DNA of 64,000 nucleotides from Peribacillus asahii. Lineage in GTDB: Bacteria > Bacillota > Bacilli > Bacillales > DSM-1321. The stretch spans positions 3,644,001 to 3,708,000 of the forward strand of contig NZ_CP026095.1 in NCBI RefSeq assembly GCF_004006295.1. The letters run 5' to 3'. The notes below the pieces were generated by a model, which saw nothing but the letters and a program-made list of their open reading frames with translations, was not told the origin of the DNA and made no database searches. The position numbers and the translations under genes are program-made. The first letter of the stretch is position 1, and every line of letters starts with the position of its first letter. This document shows positions 39,409-50,275 of the stretch, piece after piece.

Positions 39409-41661
39409 TTATACTTGTCCTTCTAAGCTTTCTCTTTTCACTTTTTCTGTTTTCAATGTACCTTTTTGCTTTAATTCCTTCGCTTTCAAATCTAACCAGA
39501 ATTGAGAAGCAATGCATAGAGAAGAGTACACGCCACAAATCATACCAATGAATAAGGCAATCGAGAAGTTGCGAATTGATTCGCTACCAAAAATCATTAA
39601 AGCGATAATCGTTACAAGAACCGTTAATACCGTGTTAATCGATCTTGTTAAGGTTTGACGAATACTAATATTCGCGATTTCCTCAAGTTCTTCCACTGTT
39701 TTAATTTTCTTCTTCTTACGCAAGTTTTCACGAATTCGGTCAAAGGTAACAATTGTATCATTAATCGAATACCCGATAATTGTTAAAATCGCGGCAATAA
39801 ACGTAATATCTACTTCTAATCGCAGAACACTGAAAATCGTAATGATGAAAAAGGCGTCATGTATTAAAGCCACAACAGCTGGTACTCCCATTCTCCACTC
39901 AAATCGTACAGCAACATATAAAATGATTCCAAGTGAGGCAATGGCCACAGCAATTAGCGCATTTTTCGCTAATTCTTTACCAACTGTTGGTGAAACGGTA
40001 CTAACATTTGGCTCCACACCAAAGTCTTTACTGAAATGATCTTTTAGTTCAGCAATTTCCTCTTTATCTAGAACACCGATTACACGAACGACACCAATTT
40101 CTTGATTCGTACCGGCAAAATTAATATCCTTCACTTCAATGTCCAGCTTACTCATTTCTGTTTTAATTTGTTCTGCCGTTAACGGCTTTTCAGCACCAAT
40201 TTCAATACGTGTTCCACTTGTAAAATCAATACCAAGATTTAAATTGAACACAAACAAGAAAATAATCCCGATAATTGTGACTGCTGTAGAAATGCCGTAA
40301 AACACTTTTCGAGGTTTGACAAAGTCAATACGATCAAAAGGTGTACGCAGATCAACTAAATCAAGTTTTTCCGATAACTGATGAATGTTTTTCTTTCTGA
40401 CCCCAAACCAGCCCGGATGCTTATCAAAGATGCCGCTTTTTACCCATAAGCCTAAGAAAAGACGTGTACCGTAAACAGCAGTGATGAAACTCATTAGAAT
40501 CGAAATAATTAACGTTGTAGCAAACCCTTTAACTGAACTTTGCCCAATAAGGAACAAAACAGCTGCTGCAAGCAATGTTGTTAAGTTGGCATCCAAAATC
40601 GTTGCCAAAGAGTTTTTATTCCCTTCTGCAACGGCTGCTTTCACGGAACGACCTAGTTTTAATTCATCTTTAATTCGCTCGTAGCTAATAATATTCGCAT
40701 CTACAGCCATCCCAACTCCGAGCACCAATGCTGCAATTCCCGGAAGCGTTAAGACCGCGTTCATCCAATCAAACACAAGCAGTGTTAAGTAGATATAGAT
40801 CGATAATGTCACAATTGCGATAAAGCCTGGGAAGCGATAGTAGAATAGCATGAATAAGAAAATCAACGCAATCCCGATAATACCAGCGTAAATAGTTTTG
40901 TTAAGCGCTTCTTCCCCAAACTGTGCGCCTACAGACGTTGAGTATACTTCTTTTAAATCAACAGGAAGAGCACCTGCATTTAATAAATTCGCTAATTCCT
41001 TTGCTTCTTCTACTGTAAATTGACCTGTTATGTATACTGTATTCGTATTAAATACTTCACTTACTTGTGGTGCAGAAATCATATTATCTTGTGATTCTAT
41101 TTTCGCAAATGAATCTTTGCCTTCTTCAAAGTCTAGCCAAATCGCTAAGACATTTGTTCCTGGTTCCATTTGTGAAATCTTTTGTGTAATTTCTTTAAAT
41201 TTGTTGGAATCTTTTAACGTAATTTCGACAACTGGTTTATTATCTTGGAACGTTTGTTTAGCACCGCCTTCTTTTAAGTCGGCACCTGTCATCATTTCCT
41301 TATCGTTGAAATCACGGAATGATAGTTTAGCTTGAGTCGATAAAATTTTACGGGCGTTATTTTGATCCGTTACACCAGCTAATTGAACGCGGATGCGATC
41401 CTTGCCTTCAATTTGAATATTCGGCTCACTAACCCCAAGTACGTTGATACGTCTTTCAAGCGCACCTTGTGTACTTGTCAATATAGACTCCGTAACTTCC
41501 CCGCCATCAAGTGTTTTTACTTCATAAAGTACTTCAAAACCACCTTGAAGGTCTAGTCCCAATTTAATATTATCGAGAATACCCTTGGATGTTGTGCCCA
41601 TTGCTGAAAAAATCACAATAGCAATGAGGAAAAACGCCACAATCCTGCTTCTTTTTACCAT
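39409..41661 (-). CDS. secDF: SecDF fused protein translocation subunit
   Basis: This 750-aa RND-type protein joins SecD and SecF, as in Bacillus. The SecD half has KLGLDLQGGFEV near residue 34, an extracellular P1 region, and five further helices with VGMAVDANIISYERIKDEL; the SecF half starts near residue 440 with LGIDFTSGTRIEI and ends with ILTIIGYSINDTIVTFDRIREN. It uses the proton gradient to help late steps of Sec export. AAAGGGG precedes the ATG. The partner yajC is encoded 3.4 kb away at 45059. Confidence 0.97.
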   Translation of the reverse strand: MVKRSRIVAFFLIAIVIFSAMGTTSKGILDNIKLGLDLQGGFEVLYEVKTLDGGEVTESILTSTQGALERRINVLGVSEPNIQIEGKDRIRVQLAGVTDQNNARKILSTQAKLSFRDFNDKEMMTGADLKEGGAKQTFQDNKPVVEITLKDSNKFKEITQKISQMEPGTNVLAIWLDFEEGKDSFAKIESQDNMISAPQVSEVFNTNTVYITGQFTVEEAKELANLLNAGALPVDLKEVYSTSVGAQFGEEALNKTIYAGIIGIALIFLFMLFYYRFPGFIAIVTLSIYIYLTLLVFDWMNAVLTLPGIAALVLGVGMAVDANIISYERIKDELKLGRSVKAAVAEGNKNSLATILDANLTTLLAAAVLFLIGQSSVKGFATTLIISILMSFITAVYGTRLFLGLWVKSGIFDKHPGWFGVRKKNIHQLSEKLDLVDLRTPFDRIDFVKPRKVFYGISTAVTIIGIIFLFVFNLNLGIDFTSGTRIEIGAEKPLTAEQIKTEMSKLDIEVKDINFAGTNQEIGVVRVIGVLDKEEIAELKDHFSKDFGVEPNVSTVSPTVGKELAKNALIAVAIASLGIILYVAVRFEWRMGVPAVVALIHDAFFIITIFSVLRLEVDITFIAAILTIIGYSINDTIVTFDRIRENLRKKKKIKTVEELEEIANISIRQTLTRSINTVLTVLVTIIALMIFGSESIRNFSIALFIGMICGVYSSLCIASQFWLDLKAKELKQKGTLKTEKVKRESLEGQV

Positions 41662-41853
41662 TATATAGTAGGCCCCTTTCTATAATATGCCTATGACCTT
41701 GATGTTATATTGCTCATTCGAATCGCATTCGAAAGAAGTGCCTGTGTTACCGCAAACTTTACCTTTTACCAGAAAAATGCATAACCATAAGTATTATGAT
41801 TCAAATTCAACCAACTGTCAATTTTTTCGAAGAGCCGCTCTTCTATATGCACT

Positions 41854-42156
41854 TTAGTCACGTAACAAATCTTTCAATTCCTCTGATGACAAAGGTTCAA
41901 AAAGGCTCGGTGCTTTATAAGCAGCAATCATTTGAAACGTCATAAATTGACTGCTTGAAAGAGCTAAAATATCGGCGACAATTTCATGAATACGAACCGT
42001 TTCTTGTGGACGCTTCCATGTTTTGTCTGTTAAGTAACTCCAAATGTCCTCTTCAGTCACCGCATGTAATCCGAGCATCCTAAACTCTTCCCGCTTGCTT
42101 TTTAAAGCTGGCTTTACCTTAATGTAATATCGTTGATAAGGATGATTCTGTGTCAT
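41854..42156 (-). CDS. comN: Post-transcriptional regulator ComN (YrzD)
   Basis: This 100-aa protein matches ComN/YrzD, which controls comEA-comEC mRNA translation at the division site in B. subtilis. It has the typical LKSKREEFRMLGLHAVTEEDIWSYL segment (residues 18-42) and no membrane segment. ATG follows GGGGGAAAAGCG. It sits between secDF and spoVB as in Bacillus. Confidence 0.87.
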   Translation of the reverse strand: MTQNHPYQRYYIKVKPALKSKREEFRMLGLHAVTEEDIWSYLTDKTWKRPQETVRIHEIVADILALSSSQFMTFQMIAAYKAPSLFEPLSSEELKDLLRD

Positions 42157-42286
42157 CGCTTTTCCCCCATCGAAGAAAGATTATTTGTATCTAACGCAAA
42201 CACTTTTGTCATGCTTTGTCCAAGTCACTGCATATAGTTAATTGTATAATATGACAGCTTGTTTGAGAAGGCAGGGATTGTAAGCA

Positions 42287-43852
42287 ATGTCAAAATTCTT
42301 AAAAGGAACATTAATTTTAATCGCAGCTAGCTTAATCACGAGGGTACTCGGATTTATTAACCGAATTGTTATCGCCCGCTTTATCGGGGAAGAAGGGGTC
42401 GGGTTATATATGATGGCACTCCCGACATTATTTCTTGTTATTGCGATTACTCAATTCGGACTTCCAGTTGCCATTTCTAAATTTGTTGCTGAAGCACATG
42501 CACGGGGTGATGAGCGAAAAGTAAAAAAAATTCTTGTCGTTTCCCTCGCCTGTACTTTTTCGTTATCCATGATTTTCACACCACTGTTAATTATACTGGC
42601 TCCTATACTTTCTGAAACTTTATTTACAGATCAACGTACGATTTGGCCTTTACTAGCAATTTCCCCTGTCGTACCAATTATTGCGATTTCTTCTGTTCTG
42701 CGCGGTTATTTTCAAGGCAAACAAAATATGAAACCATTTGCCCTTTCTCAACTGATTGAACAAATAGTACGAATCACCTTTATTGCAGTCTTAACGAAAA
42801 CCTTTTTACCTTATGGCATTGAATATGCGGCGGCAGGAGCCATGCTAGCATCCATTATTGGAGAGCTCGCCTCCCTTCTTTACTTACTGCGTGCCTTTAA
42901 ATTGAAAAAACACTTTAAATTACGTAAAGGCTTTTTTAAGATGGCTCACTCAGGCAAAGACACGTTTACCGAATTAATGGGCATCGCCGTTCCGACAACG
43001 GGCAGTCGAATGATCGGTTCTTTTGCTTGGTTTTTAGAACCGATTGTAGTCGCTCAAAGTTTAGCGATTGCGGGTGTAGCTACAACTGTCGCTACTAAGC
43101 AATACGGGGAGTTAACTGGATACGCCTTGCCCTTATTAATGCTTCCTTCCTTCATTACATCGTCCCTTGCTACATCACTTGTTCCAGCGGTAAGTGAAGC
43201 AAAGTCAATTGGAAATATGAAATTAATTGAACATCGATTGCAACAAACATTAAATATTACCTTCAGCACGGGTTGTTTAGCCGTTATTGCTCTTTATGTG
43301 TTTGCTGACCCGCTTTTAGAGCTGATGTACGGCTCCTCAAACGCTGCGGTTTTTATTAAATTTCTCGCACCTTTTTTTGTTATGTTCTATTTTCAAATTC
43401 CTTTACAAGCCATGCTTCAAGCATTGAATTTAGCGCGAGCAGCGATGATTAATAGTTTGATTGGCGCCATCGTTAAAATTGTAGTGATCTTCTTATTAGC
43501 GACAAAAGAGAATTTTGGCATTATGGGAGCAGCCATGGGGATTGCTGTCGGAACAGTGCTCGTGACTTTTTTGCATTTCTCAACGGTCTTAAAAGTCGTA
43601 CCGTTCACCATTCATGTTCGCAGCTATTGTTCTGCTCTGCTCATTGGCCTCATCTCGGGTGCCAGCGGTTATTATATGTTCCATTATCTTTTAACCAATT
43701 TCTCTATTAGTACCCGATTACTAAGTTCACTGACTATTCTTCTGATCACGTATATTGTACTGATGCTTGCTACTGGTAACATTAAAAAGAGTGACCTAAA
43801 GCGCATTCCGCGAATTGGACATTTTCTAGCCCGTTTTGCATGGCGCCCTTAA
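42287..43852 (+). CDS. spoVB: Stage V sporulation protein B, MurJ-like lipid II flippase
   Basis: This 521-aa polysaccharide-exporter family protein has about 14 membrane helices and is thought to flip lipid-linked precursors for spore cortex synthesis. Typical segments: N-terminal LITRVLGFINRIVIARFIGEEGVGLYMMALP, ALPLLMLPSFITSSLATSLVPAVSEA near residue 285, and PLQAMLQALN. Its stop overlaps that of the convergent DUF421 gene by four bases, so no terminator separates them. A sigma-E site was searched but nothing clear was found. Confidence 0.93.
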   Translation: MSKFLKGTLILIAASLITRVLGFINRIVIARFIGEEGVGLYMMALPTLFLVIAITQFGLPVAISKFVAEAHARGDERKVKKILVVSLACTFSLSMIFTPLLIILAPILSETLFTDQRTIWPLLAISPVVPIIAISSVLRGYFQGKQNMKPFALSQLIEQIVRITFIAVLTKTFLPYGIEYAAAGAMLASIIGELASLLYLLRAFKLKKHFKLRKGFFKMAHSGKDTFTELMGIAVPTTGSRMIGSFAWFLEPIVVAQSLAIAGVATTVATKQYGELTGYALPLLMLPSFITSSLATSLVPAVSEAKSIGNMKLIEHRLQQTLNITFSTGCLAVIALYVFADPLLELMYGSSNAAVFIKFLAPFFVMFYFQIPLQAMLQALNLARAAMINSLIGAIVKIVVIFLLATKENFGIMGAAMGIAVGTVLVTFLHFSTVLKVVPFTIHVRSYCSALLIGLISGASGYYMFHYLLTNFSISTRLLSSLTILLITYIVLMLATGNIKKSDLKRIPRIGHFLARFAWRP

Positions 43853-44508
43853 CTGTCACTTTGATCAATATACAGCGTTCCGTTCTTATAGCTACATAGG
43901 GATATTTTCTTTATATCTTCATAGCCCCGTTTCTTTAATTGCTGACGAAGCCAAAACTGATTTTGCCCAATGTGTTTGAGGCTATCCTCCTGTACTTCGC
44001 CATCCATAATTAGGGGAAATGCAGTCTCCTTATGTTGGGAAACTGCCTTGTTATCTCGTTGAATAACAGACAGCTTACCTGTTGTTTCTAAAATGGCGAA
44101 CTGAACCTCGTTGATATCAATAATGCCTTTTTCACGAAGCTGCGTCAGTAAATCATCAAAATTATAGCGTTGCTGGCGCATTGCTTTTTCATCAATCTTC
44201 CCATTGTTAATAATAATACTAGGACTACCGTCTAGTACTTTACGAAACTTCGAGCTTTTCAATGACATATATGAAAATAAGAGTTGAATAACGAGTAAAA
44301 TAAGCATAGGAAAAAGAATTTCTAGAAAAGGTTTTTCCTGTCTTTCAGCAGCAATAACAGCAATGTCCCCTAGCATGATAAAAACGACTAAATCTAAAAT
44401 ACTTAATTCACCAATTTCACGCTTACCCATTAAACGAAAAATAATTAAAATAAGCAAATAACTGATGACTGTTCTTAAACCAATCGTGGCATACAACTCC
44501 ACATACAT
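43849..44508 (-). CDS. yrbG: DUF421 membrane protein YrbG
   Basis: The 219-aa protein has three N-terminal membrane segments (residues about 8-105, with LMGKREIGELSILDLVVFIMLGDIA) and a cytosolic alpha/beta DUF421 domain (DGSPSIIINNGKI... FDDLLTQLREKGI...VQFAILETTGKLSVI). Relatives such as YetF are spore-related in B. subtilis, where several have roles in germination or spore membranes; this protein's role is unknown. Its end overlaps spoVB. Confidence 0.87.
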   Translation of the reverse strand: MYVELYATIGLRTVISYLLILIIFRLMGKREIGELSILDLVVFIMLGDIAVIAAERQEKPFLEILFPMLILLVIQLLFSYMSLKSSKFRKVLDGSPSIIINNGKIDEKAMRQQRYNFDDLLTQLREKGIIDINEVQFAILETTGKLSVIQRDNKAVSQHKETAFPLIMDGEVQEDSLKHIGQNQFWLRQQLKKRGYEDIKKISLCSYKNGTLYIDQSDS

Positions 44509-44644
44509 CCACTCCCTTGCTCATTAAATGATCATTCGTTATTAGAATGTGCAAGAATTGGGAAAATATTTTTCCATTTTTTAATCGTTTGGTCTAGGCA
44601 AGGGTTTCTGCGAATATGCTTGTACTAAAAAGGGGGGAACGACA

Positions 44645-45022
44645 ATCGAAACAAAAAGAATGAGCTTCGCCATCCTATACGGTGTTAGCACCATTTTTGT
44701 TTTAGCGATAATTGCCAGTCTTATCTTCTCTACATTGCTTCGCTTCACAGCATTAACAGAATCGTCCATAAGTCTCGTTGTAATGATTGTCACATTTTTA
44801 TCGATTTTCATTGGAGGCTTTGTATCAGGAGGTAAAGGACGAAAGCAAGGAATCCTACTCGGTGGAGGCACCGGAATTGTCTACTTAGCGATTATTTTAT
44901 TATTTCAATATTTAGGACACGATTCATTATTTTCTGTAAAGCAATGGGTTTCTTATGGATGCTTCATTGTGACGGCTACAATGGGAGGAATACTTGGAGT
45001 AAATATAAGTAAAGGAGAATAA
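44645..45022 (+). CDS. yrzE: TIGR04086 family membrane protein YrzE, probable AUC start
   Basis: The protein of 120-125 aa has four hydrophobic segments and the family glycine-rich FIGGFVSGGKGRKQGILLGGGTG (residues about 55-78). The first in-frame ATG at 44660 is 22 bases from the only RBS (AGGGGGG, 44631-44637), too far. Codon ATC at 44645 lies seven bases from it and gives I-E-T-K-R-M-S; family members tend to begin with a short basic head such as MET/MES. It may therefore start at AUC or have lost an ATG by a single change. Function unknown. Confidence 0.8.
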   Translation: METKRMSFAILYGVSTIFVLAIIASLIFSTLLRFTALTESSISLVVMIVTFLSIFIGGFVSGGKGRKQGILLGGGTGIVYLAIILLFQYLGHDSLFSVKQWVSYGCFIVTATMGGILGVNISKGE

Positions 45023-45054
45023 AGAAACCGAGCGGGAATCCGCTCGGTTTCTTT
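45021..45054. terminator. Bidirectional terminator between yrzE and yajC
   Basis: AAAGAAACCGAGCGG and CCGCTCGGTTTCTTT form a 15-bp stem with a 4-base loop between convergent genes. Confidence 0.92.
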
Positions 45055-45058
45055 ATTC

Positions 45059-45340
45059 TTAAGCTTCTACCTTCTCAGGCGCACTTTCAACGACTTCGCG
45101 AATAGCTTGTCTGTCAAAAGTTAATTTTGTACCGTCTGGTGATTTAATAACCAGTTTCAATTCATCAATTGAATCGACTGCTCCATGTAAGCCGCCAATC
45201 GTCACAACTTTGTCGCCTTTTTTCAAGCTGTTCTGCATTTGTTGAACTTTGTTTTGGCGCTTCTTTTGTGGACGAATAAGCAAAAAATAGAACAATACAA
45301 ACATAATAAGTAATGGTGCTAATTGTACTAAACTGTCCAT
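45059..45340 (-). CDS. yajC: Preprotein translocase subunit YajC
   Basis: This 93-aa protein has one N-terminal membrane helix (LLIMFVLFYFLLIRPQKKRQN) and a small beta domain with the hallmark LKKGDKVVTIGGLHG (residues about 39-53). It is an accessory of SecDF-YajC. GAAAGGAG precedes the ATG. Last gene of queA-tgt-yajC, a conserved operon. Confidence 0.95.
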   Translation of the reverse strand: MDSLVQLAPLLIMFVLFYFLLIRPQKKRQNKVQQMQNSLKKGDKVVTIGGLHGAVDSIDELKLVIKSPDGTKLTFDRQAIREVVESAPEKVEA

Positions 45341-45373
45341 ATGTAATCTCCTTTCTACGTAATATGTATGGAA

Positions 45374-46528
<1,155 letters not shown>

Positions 46529-46545
46529 TCAAGAGCCATTCACTC

Positions 46546-47574
46546 TTATTTAATAAACATTGCATCTCCAAAACTAAAGAACCTGTATTTTTCTTCCACA
46601 GCTAGATTATAAGCATGAAGCACGTTCTCTCGACCAGCGAGCGCACTAATCAGCATAATTAACGTAGATTTAGGCAGATGGAAATTGGTAATCATTGCGT
46701 CAATTCCCTTAAATTCATAGCCAGGATAAATAAAAATACTTGTCCAACCACTTTCTTCTTTAAACACACCATTATGACGAGAAGCAATCGTTTCCAGTGT
46801 TCTCGTTGAAGTGGTTCCAACCGTAATAATGCGTCCGCCATTCGCTTTCACTTCATTTAACAAATGAGCCGTATCCGCTGTCATTTGATAAAATTCTGAG
46901 TGCATATCATGATCATCAATATCCTCGACATTTACCGGACGAAATGTACCCAGGCCAACATGAAGCGTAATAAAGGCAATATGAACGCCCATCTCCTTCA
47001 CCTTCGCTAACAGCTCTTTCGTAAAATGAAGTCCGGCTGTTGGCGCTGCTGCTGAACCGCGTTCTCGTGCATATACCGTCTGATAACGGTCTTGGTCATC
47101 CAGCTGTTCTTTAATATAAGGAGGTAATGGCATTTCCCCTAATTCCTCAAGCACTTCATAAAAAATCCCGTCATACTGAAATCGTAACATGCGTCCACCG
47201 TGCTCAAGTACACCTGTACAAACAGCCTTTAATTTCCCATCTCCAAAGAAAATCGTTGAGCCTTCTTTAATTCGTTTCGCTGGTTTCACAAGCGTTTCCC
47301 ATTCATCATCTTGCTGCTGTTTTAATAACAGCACCTCTATATTAGCACCCGTATCTTCCTTGCTTCCATGCAGGCGCGCAGGCAGCACCTTTGTATCATT
47401 TAATACTAAGCAGTCGCCTGGTTGCAGATACTCTGTAATATGTTTGAATACATCGTGCTGTATGTCTCCCGTTTCTTTATCTAACACCATCAGTCTGCTT
47501 GCTTCCCTATTTTCCAATGGGACTTGAGCAATCAATTCCTCCGGCAAATGAAAATCAAATAAATCTAATTTCAC
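46546..47574 (-). CDS. queA: S-adenosylmethionine:tRNA ribosyltransferase-isomerase QueA
   Basis: This 342-aa enzyme builds epoxyqueuosine on preQ1-modified tRNA from SAM. Motifs: [11 protein letters not shown] at the start, [22 protein letters not shown] near residue 172, LGTFRPV, and [22 protein letters not shown] at 47574 gives the usual (V/M)[10 protein letters not shown] beginning with GAGGAAGTGG upstream; the in-frame GTG at 47583 is too near the RBS. No queCDEF cluster is in this window. Confidence 0.95.
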   Translation of the reverse strand: MKLDLFDFHLPEELIAQVPLENREASRLMVLDKETGDIQHDVFKHITEYLQPGDCLVLNDTKVLPARLHGSKEDTGANIEVLLLKQQQDDEWETLVKPAKRIKEGSTIFFGDGKLKAVCTGVLEHGGRMLRFQYDGIFYEVLEELGEMPLPPYIKEQLDDQDRYQTVYARERGSAAAPTAGLHFTKELLAKVKEMGVHIAFITLHVGLGTFRPVNVEDIDDHDMHSEFYQMTADTAHLLNEVKANGGRIITVGTTSTRTLETIASRHNGVFKEESGWTSIFIYPGYEFKGIDAMITNFHLPKSTLIMLISALAGRENVLHAYNLAVEEKYRFFSFGDAMFIK

Positions 47575-47728
47575 TTCTTCCACTTCCTCATAAGTTCAAT
47601 CTTGAAGTATCTTTCATACTTAGGCTATGTTAATTCATTATGTTAATTCATGCGCTTTTTTTGGACTGTTCATATGGAATCTTTGTTTTTAGATAAGCAA
47701 AAAAACATCACAGTATGTAACAGAGCCA
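47575..47728. other. Gap between queA and yrzS
   Basis: A TATGTTAATTCAT motif occurs partly in tandem (TTAATTCATTATGTTAATTCATG, about 47627-47651), directly ahead of queA on its upstream side. No hairpin terminator for yrzS was recognised, so transcripts from ruvAB-yrzS may continue into queA. Confidence 0.3.
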
Positions 47729-47935
47729 TTATTTAAACCTTCCAATAACATAAAAAATCGCCGATAAAATCAAGCTGACAATAATCGACGTGACAATCGG
47801 AAAATAAAACGTTGTATTCTCTTTTTTAATGACAATATCACCTGGAAGTTTACCAAGATTAATAAATTTCATCGCAAAGCCAATAATAAAAAGAATAACA
47901 CCAAGAGTCATCAAAATCTTAGGCAACCCTGTCAT
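47729..47935 (-). CDS. yrzS: DUF2905 small membrane protein (YrzS)
   Basis: The 68-aa protein has two membrane helices around [22 protein letters not shown], the DUF2905 hallmark. Function unknown. Its ATG overlaps the ruvB stop (ATGA), so the RBS is the end of ruvB. It follows ruvB in B. subtilis-like genomes. Confidence 0.88.
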   Translation of the reverse strand: MTGLPKILMTLGVILFIIGFAMKFINLGKLPGDIVIKKENTTFYFPIVTSIIVSLILSAIFYVIGRFK

Positions 47936-48930
47936 TTCGGCACCTCCATTTGAAAATGCTCATATACAAGAGGTGTGGCCATTCGACCACGAGGGGTTCT
48001 TTGTAAGAAACCAATTTGTAATAAATACGGTTCATATACATCTTCAATCGTATGAGCTTCTTCTCCGATTGTCGCCGCAATCGTTTCTAGCCCTACTGGT
48101 CCACCGCGGAATTTTTCTATAATTCCTTTGAGAAGCTTATGATCAATATGATCAAGGCCTAGGCGATCAACTTGTAAAAGCTCTAAAGCATAGTCAGCTA
48201 GTTCCTTTGTAATTGTACCATCCCCACGCACTTGAGCAAAATCTCGTACTCTTCGAAGCAGACGATTGGCAATTCGAGGCGTACCGCGTGATCTTCTCGC
48301 AATTTCCCCTGCCGCTTGCACATCCATTTCTGTATCCATAATAACCGACGTTCGCATGACGATATCTGTTAATTGATACTCCGTATAATATTCTAAGCGA
48401 CTCAATACGCCAAAGCGATCACGTAACGGGGCCGATAAAGCACCGGCTCTTGTCGTAGCTCCAACTAAAGTAAAAGGCGGAAGGTCAATCCGTATTGAAC
48501 GCGCCTCAGGCCCCTTCCCAATAACAATATCAAGACAAAAATCCTCCATAGCAGGATACAATACCTCTTCTACAGCACGCGGCAAACGATGAATTTCATC
48601 AATGAATAACACATCTCCTGGTTCAAGCGCACTTAGAATCGCCGCCAAATCACCAGGCCTTTCAATAGCAGGTCCAGATGTTGTACGAATATTTACGCCC
48701 ATTTCATTCGCAATAATAACCGCTAATGTCGTTTTCCCAAGACCAGGTGGTCCATATAATAGTACATGATCGAGTGTTTCTTCACGCATCCGTGCCGCTT
48801 CAATAAACACACTTAAATTTGCCTTGACCTTATCTTGGCCAATATATTGCTGTAATGTTTGTGGTCGCAAGCTTTGTTCAAAGGACAGTTCGTTCGAATC
48901 AACCTCCTGATTCACTATTCTCTCCTCCAT
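47932..48930 (-). CDS. ruvB: Holliday junction branch-migration helicase RuvB
   Basis: This 332-aa AAA+ motor shows [20 protein letters not shown], Walker [11 protein letters not shown] near residue 60, Walker [13 protein letters not shown], sensor GATTRAGAL and the C-terminal winged helix ending [12 protein letters not shown]. It works with RuvA, encoded 12 bp upstream. AAGGGGTG precedes the ATG. Confidence 0.98.
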   Translation of the reverse strand: MEERIVNQEVDSNELSFEQSLRPQTLQQYIGQDKVKANLSVFIEAARMREETLDHVLLYGPPGLGKTTLAVIIANEMGVNIRTTSGPAIERPGDLAAILSALEPGDVLFIDEIHRLPRAVEEVLYPAMEDFCLDIVIGKGPEARSIRIDLPPFTLVGATTRAGALSAPLRDRFGVLSRLEYYTEYQLTDIVMRTSVIMDTEMDVQAAGEIARRSRGTPRIANRLLRRVRDFAQVRGDGTITKELADYALELLQVDRLGLDHIDHKLLKGIIEKFRGGPVGLETIAATIGEEAHTIEDVYEPYLLQIGFLQRTPRGRMATPLVYEHFQMEVPK

Positions 48931-48941
48931 TACGCCACCCC

Positions 48942-49547
48942 TTATCTTAACATCATTTGTAATGCTTTTTTAATATACTGTTCCGTCGTGAATGTCTCTG
49001 CACCAAGCTGCTTTGCTACTTTTTGCACTTCTTTATCCGAATAACCTAGTGCCTTTAAGGCAAGAATGGCTTCATCTAGTTCCGTTGACTTCGTTTCTAC
49101 GCGCTCACTCGGTTCATGAAATAAACTCGGAAAAGCATCGGGAATAATATGTTCCAGTTTCCCTTTTAAATCCAAAATCATTTGGCGTGCTGTTTTCTTC
49201 CCAACACCTGGGAACTTCACAAGAAATGATTCATCCTCCTGTTCAATAGCCTGAACCACTTGATCAACTTGACCAGATGCTAAAATAGCAAGCGCCCCTT
49301 TGGGACCAATTCCCGTTACACCTAAGAGTTTCATAAATAACGCCTTTTCTTGACGTGTTTGAAATCCGTAAAGTGCAATTAAATCCTCTCGAACATACTG
49401 ATATAAATAAATTTGAATTTCTTTTTTTAATTGATTGGAAAAAACAAAAGGATTTGGTGTCACGACCTGATACCCAATTCCCCCATTTTCTACTACTATG
49501 TATTCCGGTCCAATATAGTCGACCATTCCTTTTAAATAATCATACAA
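48942..49547 (-). CDS. ruvA: Holliday junction DNA-binding subunit RuvA
   Basis: This 201-aa protein has an N-terminal OB fold, the helix-hairpin-helix motifs [16 protein letters not shown] (about residue 73) and [21 protein letters not shown] (about 110), and a C-terminal RuvB-binding helix domain with [11 protein letters not shown]. It forms tetramers on four-way junctions. Transcribed ahead of ruvB. Confidence 0.98.
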   Translation of the reverse strand: MYDYLKGMVDYIGPEYIVVENGGIGYQVVTPNPFVFSNQLKKEIQIYLYQYVREDLIALYGFQTRQEKALFMKLLGVTGIGPKGALAILASGQVDQVVQAIEQEDESFLVKFPGVGKKTARQMILDLKGKLEHIIPDAFPSLFHEPSERVETKSTELDEAILALKALGYSDKEVQKVAKQLGAETFTTEQYIKKALQMMLR

Positions 49548-49625
49548 ATCTCTTCTCTCCCTGATTTTGCTGTATCTCTCATTGTACCATAGATTGAGGA
49601 ATTTGCGGAAGGAAGAATCTATTTC

Positions 49626-50132
49626 CTAATGAGCGGAGTTAGAAGGCATCGAATATACTTTATATTCCTTAATTAAGTTAGTAAATTGCTCCTTACTGAT
49701 AATCGGAATACCTTGCTGTAATTCCTCTTGTTGATAGGCCTCAAGCTTTCCAACATCCAATTGAAAGAAAGTATGAATCACTTTTTCATACTCTGGTTTT
49801 CCATTAAAAATAGACAACGTTCCATCTTCTGTTATGCCGAAATAACCGTTCGCTTTAAGCAAAGGGGAAATATCATTTTCGAATTTATGCAGCACAAGAT
49901 GTTCTTTTGTCTGTTCAACAATTTGCCACTCTCGATATTTTTTTTGAAACTGAGCCATCGACCCAATGACTTCCATTACTTTTTCTTCGCTCAGCTCTCC
50001 ATCTAAATATTCGCGTTGAAGAATGACCTTTCTTTCAATAGGCTGGTACTCTTGAATCGATAGTTCTGCTGATCCCGTCCAGACGAAGGAAAAAAACAGG
50101 AACATGAAACAAGCCAGAATTCGTATTATCAT
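49626..50132 (-). CDS. bofC: Bypass-of-forespore protein BofC
   Basis: The 168-aa protein has an N-terminal signal sequence (IIRILACFMFLFFSFVWTGSA) and a BofC C-terminal domain with YEKVIHTFFQLDVGKLEAYQQEELQQGIPI (residues about 115-145). In B. subtilis BofC acts in the intermembrane space of the forespore to inhibit SpoIVB and so delay sigma-K activation. ATG at 50132 has AGAGGTGA just upstream; the GTG at 50141 lies inside that RBS. It sits beside ruvA, as in Bacillus. Confidence 0.88.
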   Translation of the reverse strand: MIIRILACFMFLFFSFVWTGSAELSIQEYQPIERKVILQREYLDGELSEEKVMEVIGSMAQFQKKYREWQIVEQTKEHLVLHKFENDISPLLKANGYFGITEDGTLSIFNGKPEYEKVIHTFFQLDVGKLEAYQQEELQQGIPIISKEQFTNLIKEYKVYSMPSNSAH

Positions 50133-50242
50133 AACCCTCACCTCTTGCGGTATCTGCTTTTTTTATTAGTGTGACCGAATAAAAGCTTTTTAACCAAAGG
50201 CTATGTTAATGAATATTGTTTAACAAAGGTAAACAAAAAAGG

Positions 50243-50266
50243 ACTGACTCCAAGATTGAAGTCAGT
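50243..50266 (-). terminator. Terminator of coxA
   Basis: ACTGACTTC and GGAGTCAGT (one G-U) around a short loop, followed on the minus strand by CCTTTTTTG, ten bases after the coxA stop. Confidence 0.82.
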
Positions 50267-50275
50267 TCATGTTGA

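Noticed and set aside
42200..42286. Sigma-E promoter for spoVB
   Set aside because: A CATATAGT-like element exists, but no matching -35 at the right spacing; I could not support it.
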